Shown here one piece after another: positions 52,561 through 64,000 of a DNA stretch of 64,000 bases (its first letter is position 1; each line of letters opens with the position of its first letter). The translations under genes were made by a program, and so were the position numbers. Origin of the DNA: Taenia hydatigena (lineage: Eukaryota; Platyhelminthes; Cestoda; Cyclophyllidea; Taeniidae); NCBI GenBank assembly GCA_036345935.2, contig JADWOT020000006.1, forward strand, positions 10,514,519 through 10,578,518, in the 5' to 3' direction. Under the pieces are notes generated by a model, which had not been told where the DNA came from, ran no database searches, and was given only the letters and a program-made list of their open reading frames with translations.

Positions 52561-53908
52561 TTATTCGTTTAAAAGACTCCTGTCATAAATTCAATTTACT
52601 AAGCCATCAAGCCCATAATCCAATATTCTTCCCATGGCAGAACTGAAAACGTTCACATGAGATTATGCGAACATTATAATCGTAGCTAGTTTATTCCCAC
52701 TTCGCGAACGGTTTCTCTTGGGTTACATTGCAAGCAGAGGCCTACTTTGAAGCAGATGGAGCAACTTGCGAGAAAAAACTAGATTTCCATATCAATGAAC
52801 TTTTGATTCAGTTTGGAAAATGGCTTCTATGGTTGCAGCTTAGCAGAAGGTCGCGAGTATTAATTTCTCCTTGGTAGTTAGAAGCGATTGCATTTCCTGT
52901 TCATTTTTCACTTATTAGCTGCTGAAAAGCTTGGTAGACCAACGCTTCCCATTTTGGTACGGATATCAAACGACAAGCCGTTTAACACAACCATTCTTAC
53001 ATCTATTACTAAGCATGCTTTGAGGTGTACAAAAATCGACTCGGCTTTTATTGTTTTTCTAATTTTAGCTCTCACCTAGCTTGCATGGACGATAATATGA
53101 CGTTTGCCTCCCACTCCCACTTGTAAGCCGTTGGGTGTAATTTCGCTCTTATTACAGTTGGTGCTGTTATTTGCTGTACGCTTTGGGAAATGATTCTGGC
53201 AAGACTCTGTAGACTATCAGTATATTTCTGACTTCCCTATCCACCGACTTCATTTTGCACTGCGTTGGTGGGCTGTGCCACTCATTTTAGACCGTTCTTT
53301 GCGTTAATTTAGGCCAAATTTACTAAATATATTTGCGTTTTCGACTCCTCTTTCGCCGTTAAGGGTGGGCACAACATGTCCAGCTCTCAACCAGCTACAC
53401 TTTAAGATTAAATACGAACCCCCTAATTAAGTGATAATTTGGGGCGCGTCTACCTGAGCCGTTAAATGGTCAACCTAGGGTCCGTACGGTTGTACTGGAA
53501 GCCTCAGGTGGCTCTAGTGAGATACCGTAATTGCAGGCCTATAGGAGACGGTGATTTACTGGATTGCATAGCTGCGCAAAATGAGGGATCGGTATGTGCA
53601 CAAAGGCCCAGAAGACCTAAAGTTGTGCTGACCTAAGATAGCTGATGTAAATGGGACGTCGGAGCTGTCTCTGGTAGGTCAAATTGTGGCAAGCTGTCTA
53701 GCTTACAAAATACTGCAACGATCAGAGGGTCACTCTAACGCTCTTTCCCTTTCAGAAGCGCAGCGTCCGGAAACCACGAACTTGAAACTAGTCCGACAGA
53801 GCAGCGACAAAAACTCGAATGAACCACGAAACTAGCACGTGAGAATCCGGTAACTGCTGGCTGACAGAAAATACAAGCGATAAAACTGATCGATTTGACT
53901 ATCAGCAA
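52561..53908. other. Intergenic region downstream of INPP5K
   Basis: About 1.35 kb between the INPP5K stop and the second TRIM copy. It should contain the INPP5K 3' UTR. No other gene recognised. Confidence 0.45.
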
Positions 53909-54730
53909 TGTAGCGTACCGAGGCTCCTCGAAGGCAAAAGAAGGCAGAATACTAGGGTGGAATATATGTATTCAACGGACAGAAGGAAATAGGCTGCTGG
54001 CACGGCCCGCAGGCCAGCCTCTCCTCTTTCGAGCATCGTCCTCAACGCGCCCCTCGGTACACCTCCCGCGTCAGCCATCACAACGTAGTCAGTGCCGCGA
54101 GAAGCACCCAAGAGCTAACCATGCCAGTCACCGACAATCGACGCGATTAAGACGATGCTTGACACCGACGTCAGTGATCCCTCTTGGCAGTGCATTGCAC
54201 TTCGAGTTTCGTTTGGCTTGGGAACAAAGTTCAGAACAAGTGGTTCTGCCGACCGTCAGTATGTCCGTAGGGCGAAGTTAGCACGCCGACCTCCTTAAGC
54301 AATTATATTAGGGGTAATCTTTGGAAGGCAACTTTCCATGTGGTTCATGGCTAGTGTCGCTTCAGTTGTTAGCAGCTTTCTTGTAGAACACGGAAATGGG
54401 GTGGATGCCAGAGGCGGACGTCGTTCGTGGCCCATCCGTAGCACACGCACTTCTTTCGCACCGCTGCAATATGCCGCAAGCGGTAGAGGTCGGGATAAAA
54501 CCTTACAATGTCGGGTTTGCTTTCCGCTGCCACCAATGTAGCGTCCCGAGGCTCCTTCGAAGGCAAAAGTAGACAGAATACTAAAGTAGAATATATATAT
54601 ATATACCAAACGGACAGAGGGGAATAAGCCGCTGGCATGGCCCGGAGGCTAGGCTACGCATCTAGGACTATATGACTACCTCTCCGTAACCCTCGCCAAA
54701 ACCGGTTGTTCAAACAAACAAGGTATTACA
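53909..54730 (-). mobile_element. Second TRIM copy, inverted, 3' LTR truncated
   Basis: Reverse-oriented relative to the copy at 41168-42064. Its 5' LTR is 54537-54730 and its internal region 54020-54536. The 3' LTR (53909-54019) lacks about the first 75 bp: the polypurine tract GAAAGAGGAGAG runs straight into GCTGGCC of the LTR, a deletion between short GG repeats. Line-by-line comparison of the internal region with the other copy shows a single difference (TTGG against TTAG next to the primer-binding site). The 5' LTR has an AT-repeat expansion around 54594-54604. No target duplication found. Confidence 0.85.
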
Positions 54731-54833
54731 GACACCGTTACACGTTTGCTGCTGGCTTATATCTCTGTTTAGGTTGCGGTCACTTGCGCGGCCATATTAC
54801 CCTTCCCGGGTGACCTAGCCTCTGAGTCGCACC

Positions 54834-55011
54834 TGTAATGCTCTTTTTTACTGCGGATTTCGGTTATGGTCATTTGGATGGCCATAATGCCCTAACCGTT
54901 GAGCTGATCTTCGCAAAATTTCAGCAGCCCTCTGCTTGCTGAATATATATATATTCTGACCTAGTATTATGCCTTCTTTTGACTCCAAGGAAGTCTCAGG
55001 ACGCCCCTACG
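54834..55011 (+). repeat. Old, diverged LTR of the TRIM family
   Basis: About 178 bp alignable to the LTR from TGTAATGCTC to CAGGACGCCCC, with many substitutions. A further LTR-like scrap lies at about 54760-54830. Both are decayed copies beside the second TRIM. Confidence 0.65.
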
Positions 55012-55070
55012 CCTGCACCCCTATTCCTTTACGTCCGTCGAATCCACACACACCATCAGAGTATTATGTC

Positions 55071-55445
55071 TGCAGCACTTTGTTTGTCTTACTACCGGTC
55101 TCAGGTTACGAGCACTTAGGTTCCCATTGTAGTACTCTGTTTGTTAGAAGTGCTGGTTTCTGTCAAGATCACAGAGGTGGCCGTATTGCCCTAGCTGCGT
55201 GGGCTGGCCCCTGGGCCATGCCAGTAGCTTTTTTCCCTCTGTCCGGTGAATATATATATTCTACCCTAGCATTCCGCCTTCTTTTGCCTTCAAGGGAGCC
55301 TCGGGACGCTACACTCATATTGCCCTAGCCTGGTTTGCTGGCCTCCGGGCCATGCCAGCGGCCTCGATCCATCTGCTTGTTGAATTATATATTCTGTCCT
55401 AATGTTATGCCTTCGTTTGCCTTTAAGAGAGTCTCCAGACGCTAA
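55071..55445 (+). repeat. Old LTR split by a younger LTR insertion
   Basis: The piece 55071-55127 matches the LTR start and 55314-55445 matches its remainder through GACGCTA. The younger LTR at 55128-55313 interrupts it. CCCAT before and CTCAT after the insert look like a 5-bp target duplication with one substitution. Confidence 0.7.
55128..55313 (+). repeat. Younger solo LTR nested in an older LTR
   Basis: A clean 186-bp LTR, TGTAGTACTC...GACGCTACA, closely resembling the reversed solo LTR at 35385-35570. No internal region is attached. Confidence 0.85.
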
Positions 55446-55875
55446 AAACACTAATGGCGGAGAAATTGCTTAGTCCACTTCCGATATGGGAAGCGGTACT
55501 GATTTGCCATTTAGCACGCAAGACTTGGTGTTTCAAACAATAATGCTCGGTTTTAAAACGTTAGTTAGATCTAGGATTGATTTTTTGTCTTTTAAGTTTT
55601 GTCAGTACACTTTTTTGGTTGAGAAAACAATTTTAGCAGCGGAGCTTAAGTCTTTGAAGCCTGTTATGCTGTAGTTCAAGTAATTACAGCATCTTTTATG
55701 CACTTTGACGTTGTCGACTTCAGATCAACAGTTATAATACATAACTTTGCAAAAATTTAGTTTTCCCGTCGAAGGTTAATTGTGCTTGCACCTAACTTAG
55801 TACTCATCTGCCCTTTTGGTTAATCACATAGGATTAACTCGTTATAATGAGGTTCTACAGTTGCTCTGGCTTGAC

Positions 55876-58800
55876 ATGTCGCTCCTGTTGTGTCTCTGTG
55901 TCTTTTCTCTGCCCTTTTGTATTAATGCTCAGGAATCGCTACCCATCAATGTTAATAACTGGACAAAACTTTTGTCTGGTGAATGGATGGTTGAATTGTG
56001 AGCCTTTTATGAGAAGTTACTGTTGCTGTTATCTTTTTCTGCGCGGCAAATGTAGTGTGGTCTTTCTGTTTCTAGCAAATCTCCACTGGCTTTCTTGGAA
56101 TTCTGAGCTTTTTTAATGCTTAATGTATCTGCTTTGCTCCTTTTGCTTGGTTCCGCTGTCTTATATCCATGTAGCACATTTTAACAGTGCAATGTAAACC
56201 AATTAAAAATCGCTATCTTGCTTGATTTATGCTATGCCTTTTGTACATAATTCTGAAATATCGGGTTTGAGTTGAGCGGTGTTTTCGTATTCTTTTGTTG
56301 CGCATCGAAGTAGCCGTTTTTATTATTAATTAAGGTTGATTTCCTGAATTTAACACGTGTCTTCAATGAAATTATAGTATATCTGTGCTCTCTTTGTAGC
56401 TACGCGCCTTGGTGTCCTGCTTGCAATTTGGTGGCATTGGAATGGAAGCGCTTTGCAGAACTCGCTCCACGTAACGACGTAAAAGTGGCCCAGCTTGACT
56501 GCTCTGCCGAGTCAGCTGTGGCTATGATTTTCACCATCACCTCCCTTCCCACTATCTTTCAGTAGGTTTTGCTGGGCTAATGCCTTTACGTGACTTCCTG
56601 CGTTTATTAGGTTTCACTAATTTAATGCGTAATTTGGAATCAGAATCTGTTTTCCATGATGCCAATACCTGTTGCTAGTTCCTTCTATTTCCTCAAAGTC
56701 TACGTTCTTTAATTCTCTTTGATGTGTCGTAGTGTTAAAGATGGTGTGTTCCGGAATGTAAAAGGGAAGCGGAAGACGGAGCAATTACTGGACTTTATAG
56801 AGAAGCATGAATATGAGCTTATCGAGCCGACCACCTGGTCGCTCCCACCAAATGCTTTCTAGTAAGTTATGCTTCGCTTTGAAAATCCCTTTTACTTTGT
56901 CATTGACTGACAAATGCACTTTTATGTGGTTTTAGTATGCCTGCTGTTGTTCGGTTCCTCGATCTCTGCCTTTCAATCACTGTAAGCGTCATCGCTGCTT
57001 CGCTTTTATTGCAACTCCTACCGATACCCCATTTTTATTAATGAGCTCGTCAACTTCTTTTGGTTTTTTACACTACTAATTTTTTTTGCTGTGAATGGCA
57101 TCTTACGCCTAATATAATGCAATTGCCTTTCCGTTTGCTTTATGCGCTTCTTCGGGATCCGGCATCAGATTATATGTATATATATATATATATAAGTTTG
57201 ATACTGATTTTTTTGTTATAAATTTGAATACCATTCTCAAAATATTGTTTTATGTAAGCAATAAGTACCAACGAAACTGTATATGATACTGATCAGTGCT
57301 GATCCAAATAAGTATGCCTTCATCCGAGCACCCAAAGTGGAAATGACTTCCAATTCAAAATGCTGGTTATTTAGCGTTGACTTGGGGTATTGCTCTTTTT
57401 CATTCCCAATTTATCTACTCAGAAAGCTCACAGGGCGATGGTAGAATATGGGGTGCCGGCTTCTTTGTCAATTATCTTGGTCGGCACTGGCGTCCTTGCC
57501 TCAGGAGCTGCCATTGGCATGGTACGTTAACGGTTATTCTTTTCTATTTTCTTGATTATGCTGGCACAAATGAAAGTAGTTCTCTTCATACGTACTTGAG
57601 TATTTAGTGATTGGGGCATCTCACGACGTTCCACTCTGAATATTCAAAGGAATTTTCTTGCTTTACCGTCAAGATCTTGCTTGAGATATGACGAGGAGTG
57701 TGTTTTTTTAAGTATAAGTATTTTTCCCGAGTTCTTTAAATCTTTCATCAAGCTTATTCTCTGTGTCTGCGAGTACTTCTGCCCACCGCGCCCCCAGATA
57801 CTCAATGTTGTGGGCATGGAGGGAGAGCCACCACAACCCATCGTGACGAAGGAGAATGTAGGTATTTTCTGCTTTTCTCTTTTCTTTCCGTTTTTCGAAT
57901 GCGACTTTCTACGACCCCTACTCGCCACAGTGTCTCACTGTTTCAGTCTCCCTTGAAATGATTAAGTCCCGTGGGCTTTCTGAAATCCTGTAATCCGCTT
58001 ACTGCAGCTGTGGCGTAAATAAGTTTGCATTTTTGTTACCTGATGTCGAGTATCGAAGAATGGGAAATGATCACTGCATGAATCATCTAGTTTATCTAAT
58101 TAAGTTAAATATTGGTCCGTAAGGATTGAGTTCGTAAAAAAATCTTTTTTGTAGACCTGATCTTAGTTTCCTTTCTCCCTAACCTTGAGTCGTCTTTTTG
58201 ATGCAACAAAAAAATTTGATGCACAGTAGCATGCTGATTCGTGATTGATCTCCGTTTTCTGAAACCTTCGAGGTAATGTAATGGAGTCTGACCATTGAAC
58301 CGTTAGAACTCAAGGCTCTTTGCTAACTGTCGCACGGGTGTCGTGTGTGTTGTCATCAATATTGAGTCGTAAATTGCGTAGTCATTTCTACTGACAAATC
58401 GTGGACTTTGCAGTACTTCTCCTTTCCTTATTTCACATACCGTATCGGTTACGATATATCTACGAGCGCGCCCATTGTTAGTGAGTTTTTAGCGAACCTG
58501 TGCTTCTGGAAACATCTTTTCATTAAGTCTACTATTTTTCTAACAACGGTGCAGCGGTGACAATCACGTATTCGCCAAAATTGAGAGTTCTCCCTTGTTA
58601 CTGATGGTTAACTGGGTCATTTTGGCTTTCATTTGGGTTGAGGCGGCGACAAATATATCAACTTTAACTTGTTCTACATACCTTTGCTATATCAGTGTAG
58701 GAAACGAGCATTTTAAATGTTTATAAATGGCTTCTGATGCCATGTTTGGTTAGTTTGTTTGGAATGGTAGTCATCTTTTTCAATAAGTGGTGAATATTCC

Positions 58801-59203
58801 TTCCTTGAATAAATATTAATAATACTGTTTAAACGGGGTAGCATGCCGCTTTTAACTTCTCTAGGGTCATTCACATCAGTTATCCATTTCTGACGTTGCA
58901 TTCTCGAAGGAGTGAAGTTTTTGTTTGTGACTATTTGTCACTTTTGAGTTGCTTGTTTTATGTACGATTCTAAATTTGAATCTCCTTTTTTACCACTTTC
59001 AAGCCTCTAATCGACAGAGTGGAGCTTGAACTCGGTTGGTGTGTTATTTTAACCACTCCTCCCTCTTGCAGGATATGGAACAGGACAGTGTTTTGGAAGA
59101 CAGTGAAGATAACAGTTGGACCGAGGTCAAGTCACCGGACACCAAAGATTGTGATCAAGCAGATGAGCCTCTAGTGCTTCACCGTCGCAGTGTTAGGAAG
59201 TAG
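55876..59203 (+). CDS. TMX1: Thioredoxin-related transmembrane protein 1 (TMX1-like)
   Basis: An ER membrane disulfide oxidoreductase. Seven exons: 55876-55997, 56400-56561, 56733-56861, 56936-56981, 57423-57521, 57753-57857, 59072-59203; 264 residues (human TMX1 280), all phases consistent. Signal peptide at residues 1-18 (Leu/Cys-rich, ending near CINAQ). The luminal thioredoxin domain follows NWTKLLSGEWMVE with the active site FYAPWCPAC; CPAC is characteristic of TMX1/TMX4. The cis-proline is in TSLPTIFH. Exon 5 gives one transmembrane span (PASLSIILVGTGVLASGAA). The cytosolic tail is acidic, with PPRPQ, a DSVLEDSEDNSW stretch and a basic end RRSVRK that could serve ER retention. The start at 55876 is chosen because it opens the signal peptide; an in-frame ATG at 55816 would bury it. 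Confidence 0.92.
57171..57194. repeat. TA dinucleotide microsatellite
   Basis: A short TA tract with one TG interruption inside an intron of the TMX1-like gene. Confidence 0.85.
57858..59071 (+). other. Intron 6 of TMX1 (1.2 kb)
   Basis: Bounded by GTAGGT and TCTTGCAG. T-rich; no exon or repeat recognised. Confidence 0.6.
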
Positions 59204-62200
59204 CTTCAAAAATTTCTGTCCCATATCCAAGAGCTCGCCTACCATTGCTATGCCGACCTCCTCTCTTTCCCCATTCACTCCAAGATGTTACTGTTTTTTT
59301 TTTAAATAACGCGTGGAAGGAGTGCAATGTGCTTTTAGATATTCATTGAGTATTTCAATTATCCTTCCCTGCTCTCCTCATCTTGCCGTATGAATTTACT
59401 AAGTTGAAAGATGTGCGCAGTGCTCGCCTCAAAATTGCGATGATGCATTTCTGGGTATGAGCTTTGCCCAGACATCTACTAGTTAAGGAAACTTGTTAGT
59501 CTCTACCGTGAAATTTTGCAAGAATTCGGTGTTCCCTTATGATAATTTCCCTGATGAACTACATGGCCACTTTATCCATGTAGGTGGGTTAAGCTTGACA
59601 ACTTGAACCGATACCGATGTGTACAGGAAATGCCATATGGAAATTACACCTGGTTGACTCTCTTAAGATGAAGTTTAATGCAGAATTCCTCGGGTGCCTT
59701 CACTATCCACATGTGTTGACTTTGCTGTTAATTGCTCAAGATGTTCTGCGCATTTGATTTCAAAAGTTATTTAAATTCTAGTGATTTGGTGATTAGTATA
59801 CCAGCGCAATACCCTGTGTGTATTTAGATTATGAAGGTCAAGACCCGTTTTAACTGGGCGTTGAAAATGTTTCGTAGATCCACGTTGCGGTGAACACTGC
59901 AGGGCAATCAGGTAGTTTTGACAAAAGAGACTTGGTGGTGGGGAGCATTTGATATCCATGTATTTCTGGTGGAGGGAGTGTGGTGTGCTCTCTCACCGGG
60001 TTACCCGCAGTCAACTCTTGCATTGACCTTGGCCTTTATGGAGCCATAGATCTAAGAAAGCGCAAAATCACCCACTCGGATTTCCTTGCTTGCGCTAATG
60101 CGGGATTAAGTTTCTTCAAACTACGTTCGGGTAATTGTTCGCAGCGGTGTTGTGTTTTACTCATCAATATCAAAAATACTCCAGATTCGAGAAACTACAT
60201 ACTACTTAAAGTGGTCCATGTCCATGAAAGTCAGATTTATTCTCCCAGATCCAAAGTTATCGAAACAAGTGCTTATGGCTGCGAAAAGCCTTTTTGGGAA
60301 TTGTCAACCCCTTTTATTCGTGTGACACCTTTGTTTTTTAAATGTGCTCTATCCCCACAGATGATTTGTAAGCGTACATTTTCGAATGGCACATGTGTTT
60401 ATTATTCCTACAAGGCATTGCGTCACCTAATAAATACCACATTTACCTGCTTTATGCCTCTCTGAACTAACCTCAAGCTTGAAAGAGTTTGCATTCAAAT
60501 AATCGGGAAATAATAATTGTTACCGAAATTTAATAAGTACAATTAATGTACAGCATTGGCTGCACGCAGTAGCATTATCCTTACATGATGTGCGATTTTG
60601 CAAACTGCTCTCCTCATACACAGAGGAGCACCTACGTGCCTTAGTTGAAAATAATTTCTCCAGACTTTCGTATTTAGAGACCTTAAAAGCATTCTTAAAG
60701 TGATATTCAGATTAATTACATGAAGTGCTTGGAGGGTGCGTTTTTTGGAAACCTTCGAGACTGTATCAGTGTGCACCATTTCGCATTAAAATGCACTCGG
60801 AAAGATCTTGGAGAATTTGAATTTGTCAAAACCGACCTACATCGTCACGTAATTGCGTAATCACATAATCAGGTGGTGGTATTTATTTGTGGGCGATAAA
60901 CGAGCGATGCACTTCGAGGTTTCACGTGTGCTCGAAAAATTAAGCGAATGATATTTACACAATTTTATCAAATAATTGGGGTTTCGGCGCCTTGTTTCGA
61001 AGTTCACCGAATTCTTGACAGCACGAAAAAATGTGGCAGTAATTTGACTAGCAGCGTATATATTAAGTGGCCTCCACTCATCTCGGAAGGCATGCCACTT
61101 TAGAAGACACGTTTATTACTAACGTACAGAGGAATTGACGGAGATAGGGCTAGACCATACCACAAGGGCAAGACTGTGGACAGCAATGGCTGAGGGGCCT
61201 ACATAGCCAAAAAAATATCGCTATGCTACATTTAAGCGGATGTGAGCGTCATCTTCAAGCCTGTTGCATCTATGTCTTTTTATCTAGTCAGTGCTTCCCA
61301 AGTGTCGTGTTAAGTGCATCAATAATAAACAAACTTTGTCTTAATTTTTTTCAAAAGCTTGTTGTTAGCATCGGTAAGTCGCTTAAGCTATGTTTACTCC
61401 TTACTGGGCATGACACTGGTTTAGTGCAGGGCATACAGGAGGCATGGTGGCTTCAATAGTGAGTGGCCACTTTACCTGGTGGCACAATTTGAAACCTTGT
61501 AGTGGCAGCATGATTAAGGTACGCATCGTTAAACTTACCGTGCAACACTATAATAACAAATTAATCAAGAGTTTTCATTAATGTGAGTTCTAAGCTAGTA
61601 GTATCTCTATCACTACACTGAATTTCACAACCTTGAAAGTGAGAATAGTTTTGTAGCAGTATATCATTATCAGAAGCCTGACTACGTACAGTGAAGTGAA
61701 CCTGAGACCTAGTAATGATGTTCCCCCTGGATGCTTTAAGAATAACCATGATTGAGCTGACTGAAGCTGATGGGAAACTTCATATGCTGACATTGTTTTG
61801 TGGCCAAGATCAATGTAGAATTCTCAATGAAAGAGAAAGACAAAATATTGACCCTGCCAATGAGCAGTGCTGGGCAACACTTGCTAACTGCTCTCTACGG
61901 GAGTAGACAATGCATCCAAAACATTTATGGGAAATGAGAAAGCTTATGTACTCTCCTCATGCTCCTTATTGAGCCGATACGGATCAGTTCCGGCTTGCTA
62001 AAATCCCCACATGATCGACCCGAGTAAGTATTTCACTCACTAGTGAGACACTGCTGCCGCTAAAAACGTAGTCGGAACGTCATCCAAGAGCCTGCCGGGG
62101 GAAGTCGCCATGTCATACGAATACAGAGGGGTAAAAGCTGAAAAATTATTTGCTACTTTCTGACACTTTGCTTAAACCCAAAAAATGCAATACGAAGCAA

Positions 62201-62398
62201 ACGTGCACGAGATATAAGTACATACCTAGTTTAGATCGACATTTCCCCATTGTGACGAAAGTGTAAGCGAAGATACATGAAGAAGAGGAAAGGCTGGGAT
62301 AGATTCTAACCAGGAGACAAAAAAGGGTTCAAAGCAAGAAATGAAGTTAAAGAGGAAGTTCTGAATATCCTGGCTAGGGCAAGGAACATAAGAATGGA
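59204..62398. other. Convergent intergenic region TMX1 / EHD
   Basis: About 3.2 kb between two facing stop codons. A 161-codon + frame at 59980-60465 has no recognisable domain or codon pattern and is not called. The TMX1 3' UTR should start the block and that of EHD should end it. Confidence 0.45.
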
Positions 62399-63811
62399 TC
62401 AGATATCGCCGTTTTTGGAAGAGATTGGAATGCTGTGGATCGAGGAGGACTCGGCGTTTGCGCCACTAGCCCCATCATGCGATGGTCGGTATGACTGCAT
62501 GGATGGCGGATAGAGGTGGTCAGGGAGGGTGGAGGGCAATTCGTGTCCGTTTAGCTTAAGCTTGATCAAGTATTTCGCCAATGCAAACTCATCTGCCGTG
62601 AGGCACCCATCTTTATCGATGTCGGAGAGGGTCCAAATGCGACGCAACGTGGCAGCGGGCAACTGTGACTTAAGCATCTCCACACGAGCCGTCTCGCCAC
62701 TTATCTTACCATCCGCGGTGTCAAGGGAGCGGAATATCTGCCAAAAGAAAGTAAAAACCCTCGAGAGTTATCGACTCTGATAATAAAACTCCCTTTTATC
62801 AGTGAAGTCCGCTCAGTCACAATTGAAGCAAGTTCACTGACTAGCAGATTTTTAAACTACTGATAGGTCAACGTTATTTAAACCCAGTCGAGCCATAACG
62901 TTTAGTAGAGTGCTTGAGGTAATCACATGTAGTGTAAGCAATCGAGAGCCTGCCAATTCAAACAAAGGTAACTTTTTGTAAACTGAAAACTCTGCAGCAC
63001 ACTGAATACAATCACTTGCCTGTGGTAAAATCCCGATTTGTTAAACAAATGAAGGCAATGTTAGATCAAATAGAATGCATATGAAAAAGTCCAAGCAAAC
63101 ATTAATGAGATTCAAATGTGTTTAGTTAATTATATCAATCGACTAGCACTAGGGATATATTGGAACTTATTCATTAACTGATTTTAGCATTACGGGATGG
63201 ACTGTAAAGATGCAATTTCTCTTTTATTGCAGACTGACATAATGAGAAAAATGAACGAGAAGAGGCCGAAGCGAAGCGGATTATGGGCTAAAAATGTAGG
63301 CCAACATCAAAAGGTCAACAACCATAAACGAGTGATTCTAATCCAATGTAGTAGAAACTAGCCAAACAAGAATAGCTGACCGGGAATGGCACAAATAAAC
63401 CACTGCAGATAGCCCTAAATTGAAATTAACTACAAACTCCATTAAGATGCAAACAACAAGTCATTGCCATGGTAGCATAAGATCAACCTGGAGTATGATA
63501 ATATTAAGCATGCATTACCAAGACCTTTTGAATCGTTTCAAACCACCTGGCAATAACACCAGCGGTGTAAAGTGGCAGAATATACGTAGATAACGCCTCG
63601 GGAATTTGAATATAAATGGAGAAGGGGCAGAATAGAGACAGTGAAGGCTCACCTCAAAGGCCTCGGGAACCTCGAGCTCTACGACCCAGGTGCTCTCGAA
63701 CTTGCCACGGTTGATACCTTCTGAAGCACCAAAGCCGAAAGGCGTCTCGAAGTTATCAAAAGCGCCGCCTTCCACGTGTGGACGAAAGGCCTCCGAGCCC
63801 ACCTTCTGCTC
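62399..63811 (-). CDS. EHD1: EHD-family ATPase (EHD1/RME-1/Past1-like), C-terminal part
   Basis: EHD proteins are dynamin-like ATPases that remodel endosomal membranes. Two exons are clear: 63811-63653 and 62737-62399, joined phase 0. The first gives the linker VEGGAFDN-x-ETPFGFG-x-SEGI, parallel to the GGAFDGTMNGPFG linker of EHD1. The second opens with IFRSLDTADGKISG and continues as the EH domain: SQLPAATLRRIW, then the EF-hand loop DIDKDGCLTADEFALA with LIKLKLNGHELP. After PDHLYPPS there is a 30-residue Ser-rich tail not usual in vertebrate EHDs. An earlier exon at about 63893-63851 is possible but does not match the family well. The ATPase domain lies beyond the window end, so the gene is partial. 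The flatworm paralogue cannot be told; EHD1 is a stand-in name. Confidence 0.85.
62738..63652 (-). other. Intron of the EHD gene (0.9 kb)
   Basis: Minus-strand donor GTGAGC and acceptor TTTTGGCAG bound this block. No exon or repeat recognised inside. Confidence 0.65.
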
Positions 63812-64000
63812 CTAGGAGATGGACGGACGATGAAACCAACGCATTGTTAAAACAGGATGGATATATTACCTTCAAAAAAGGGATACGTTCCCTCCCATAC
63901 TCCGAATTCATCCTACTTAAGCGACCAATACACCGAGGAAATGTCAAAATTATAATGGGATTAGATGTTAACGATAGCATATGACTCGGTTATATCAAGG

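Noticed and set aside
59980..60465. 161-codon plus-strand open frame
   Set aside because: No recognisable motif, signal peptide or membrane span, no paired exons, and average intergenic composition.
63851..63893. Possible additional EHD exon (MNSEYGRERIPFLK frame)
   Set aside because: Splice borders and phase fit, but the sequence does not resemble the EHD segment expected before the GGAFD linker; left out of the model.

Overview
The window looks like nuclear DNA of a parasitic flatworm, most likely a tapeworm and probably a taeniid (Echinococcus/Taenia). The reasons are metazoan genes cut into many small exons by very short GT-AG introns (about 24-45 nt) beside multi-kilobase introns, plus copies of a small LTR element resembling the terminal-repeat retrotransposon in miniature (TRIM) known from taeniids. 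Species and families were inferred by reading only; no search was run. Exon models were built by hand from frame continuity, splice dinucleotides and remembered family motifs.

Layout. 1-6.2 kb: no gene recognised; a foldback hairpin and a CCAAT-box cluster near the end. 6.2-21.4 kb (+): a seven-exon gene for a 964-residue protein with three C2H2/C2HC-type zinc fingers and a C-terminal DUF3504-like (Crypton-derived recombinase) region. 22.8-24.8 kb (-): PRORP, the protein-only mitochondrial RNase P nuclease. 25.0-26.1 kb (+): a small helical, perhaps BAR-like protein, divergent from PRORP. 26.1-33.6 kb: mostly featureless, with two weak minus-strand coding candidates. 33.6-35.1 kb (-): a three-exon gene for a tail-anchored protein with the layout of a BNIP3/NIX mitophagy receptor. 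35.4-36.2 kb: a cluster of solo LTRs. 36.4-37.9 kb (+): EIF2B2. 38.6-40.8 kb (-): CPSF6/7 (CFIm68/59). 41.2-42.1 kb: a complete TRIM. 45.9-52.6 kb (+): INPP5K-like inositol polyphosphate 5-phosphatase with SKICH domain. 53.9-55.4 kb: a second, inverted TRIM and nested solo LTRs. 55.9-59.2 kb (+): TMX1-like ER thioredoxin. 62.4 kb to the window end (-): C-terminal part of an EHD ATPase.

The genes are unrelated housekeeping genes, not a pathway cluster, although PRORP and the BNIP3-like gene both point to mitochondria. Gene pairs are compact: PRORP and the 25 kb gene share about 0.3 kb between starts, and EIF2B2 and CPSF6 converge within 0.75 kb.

Most notable observations: (1) the two TRIM copies have internal regions that I find identical over about 515 bp except for one base, while their terminal repeats differ strongly; (2) zinc fingers joined to a DUF3504-like region; (3) a previously hidden flatworm BNIP3-like receptor with a WVEL motif.
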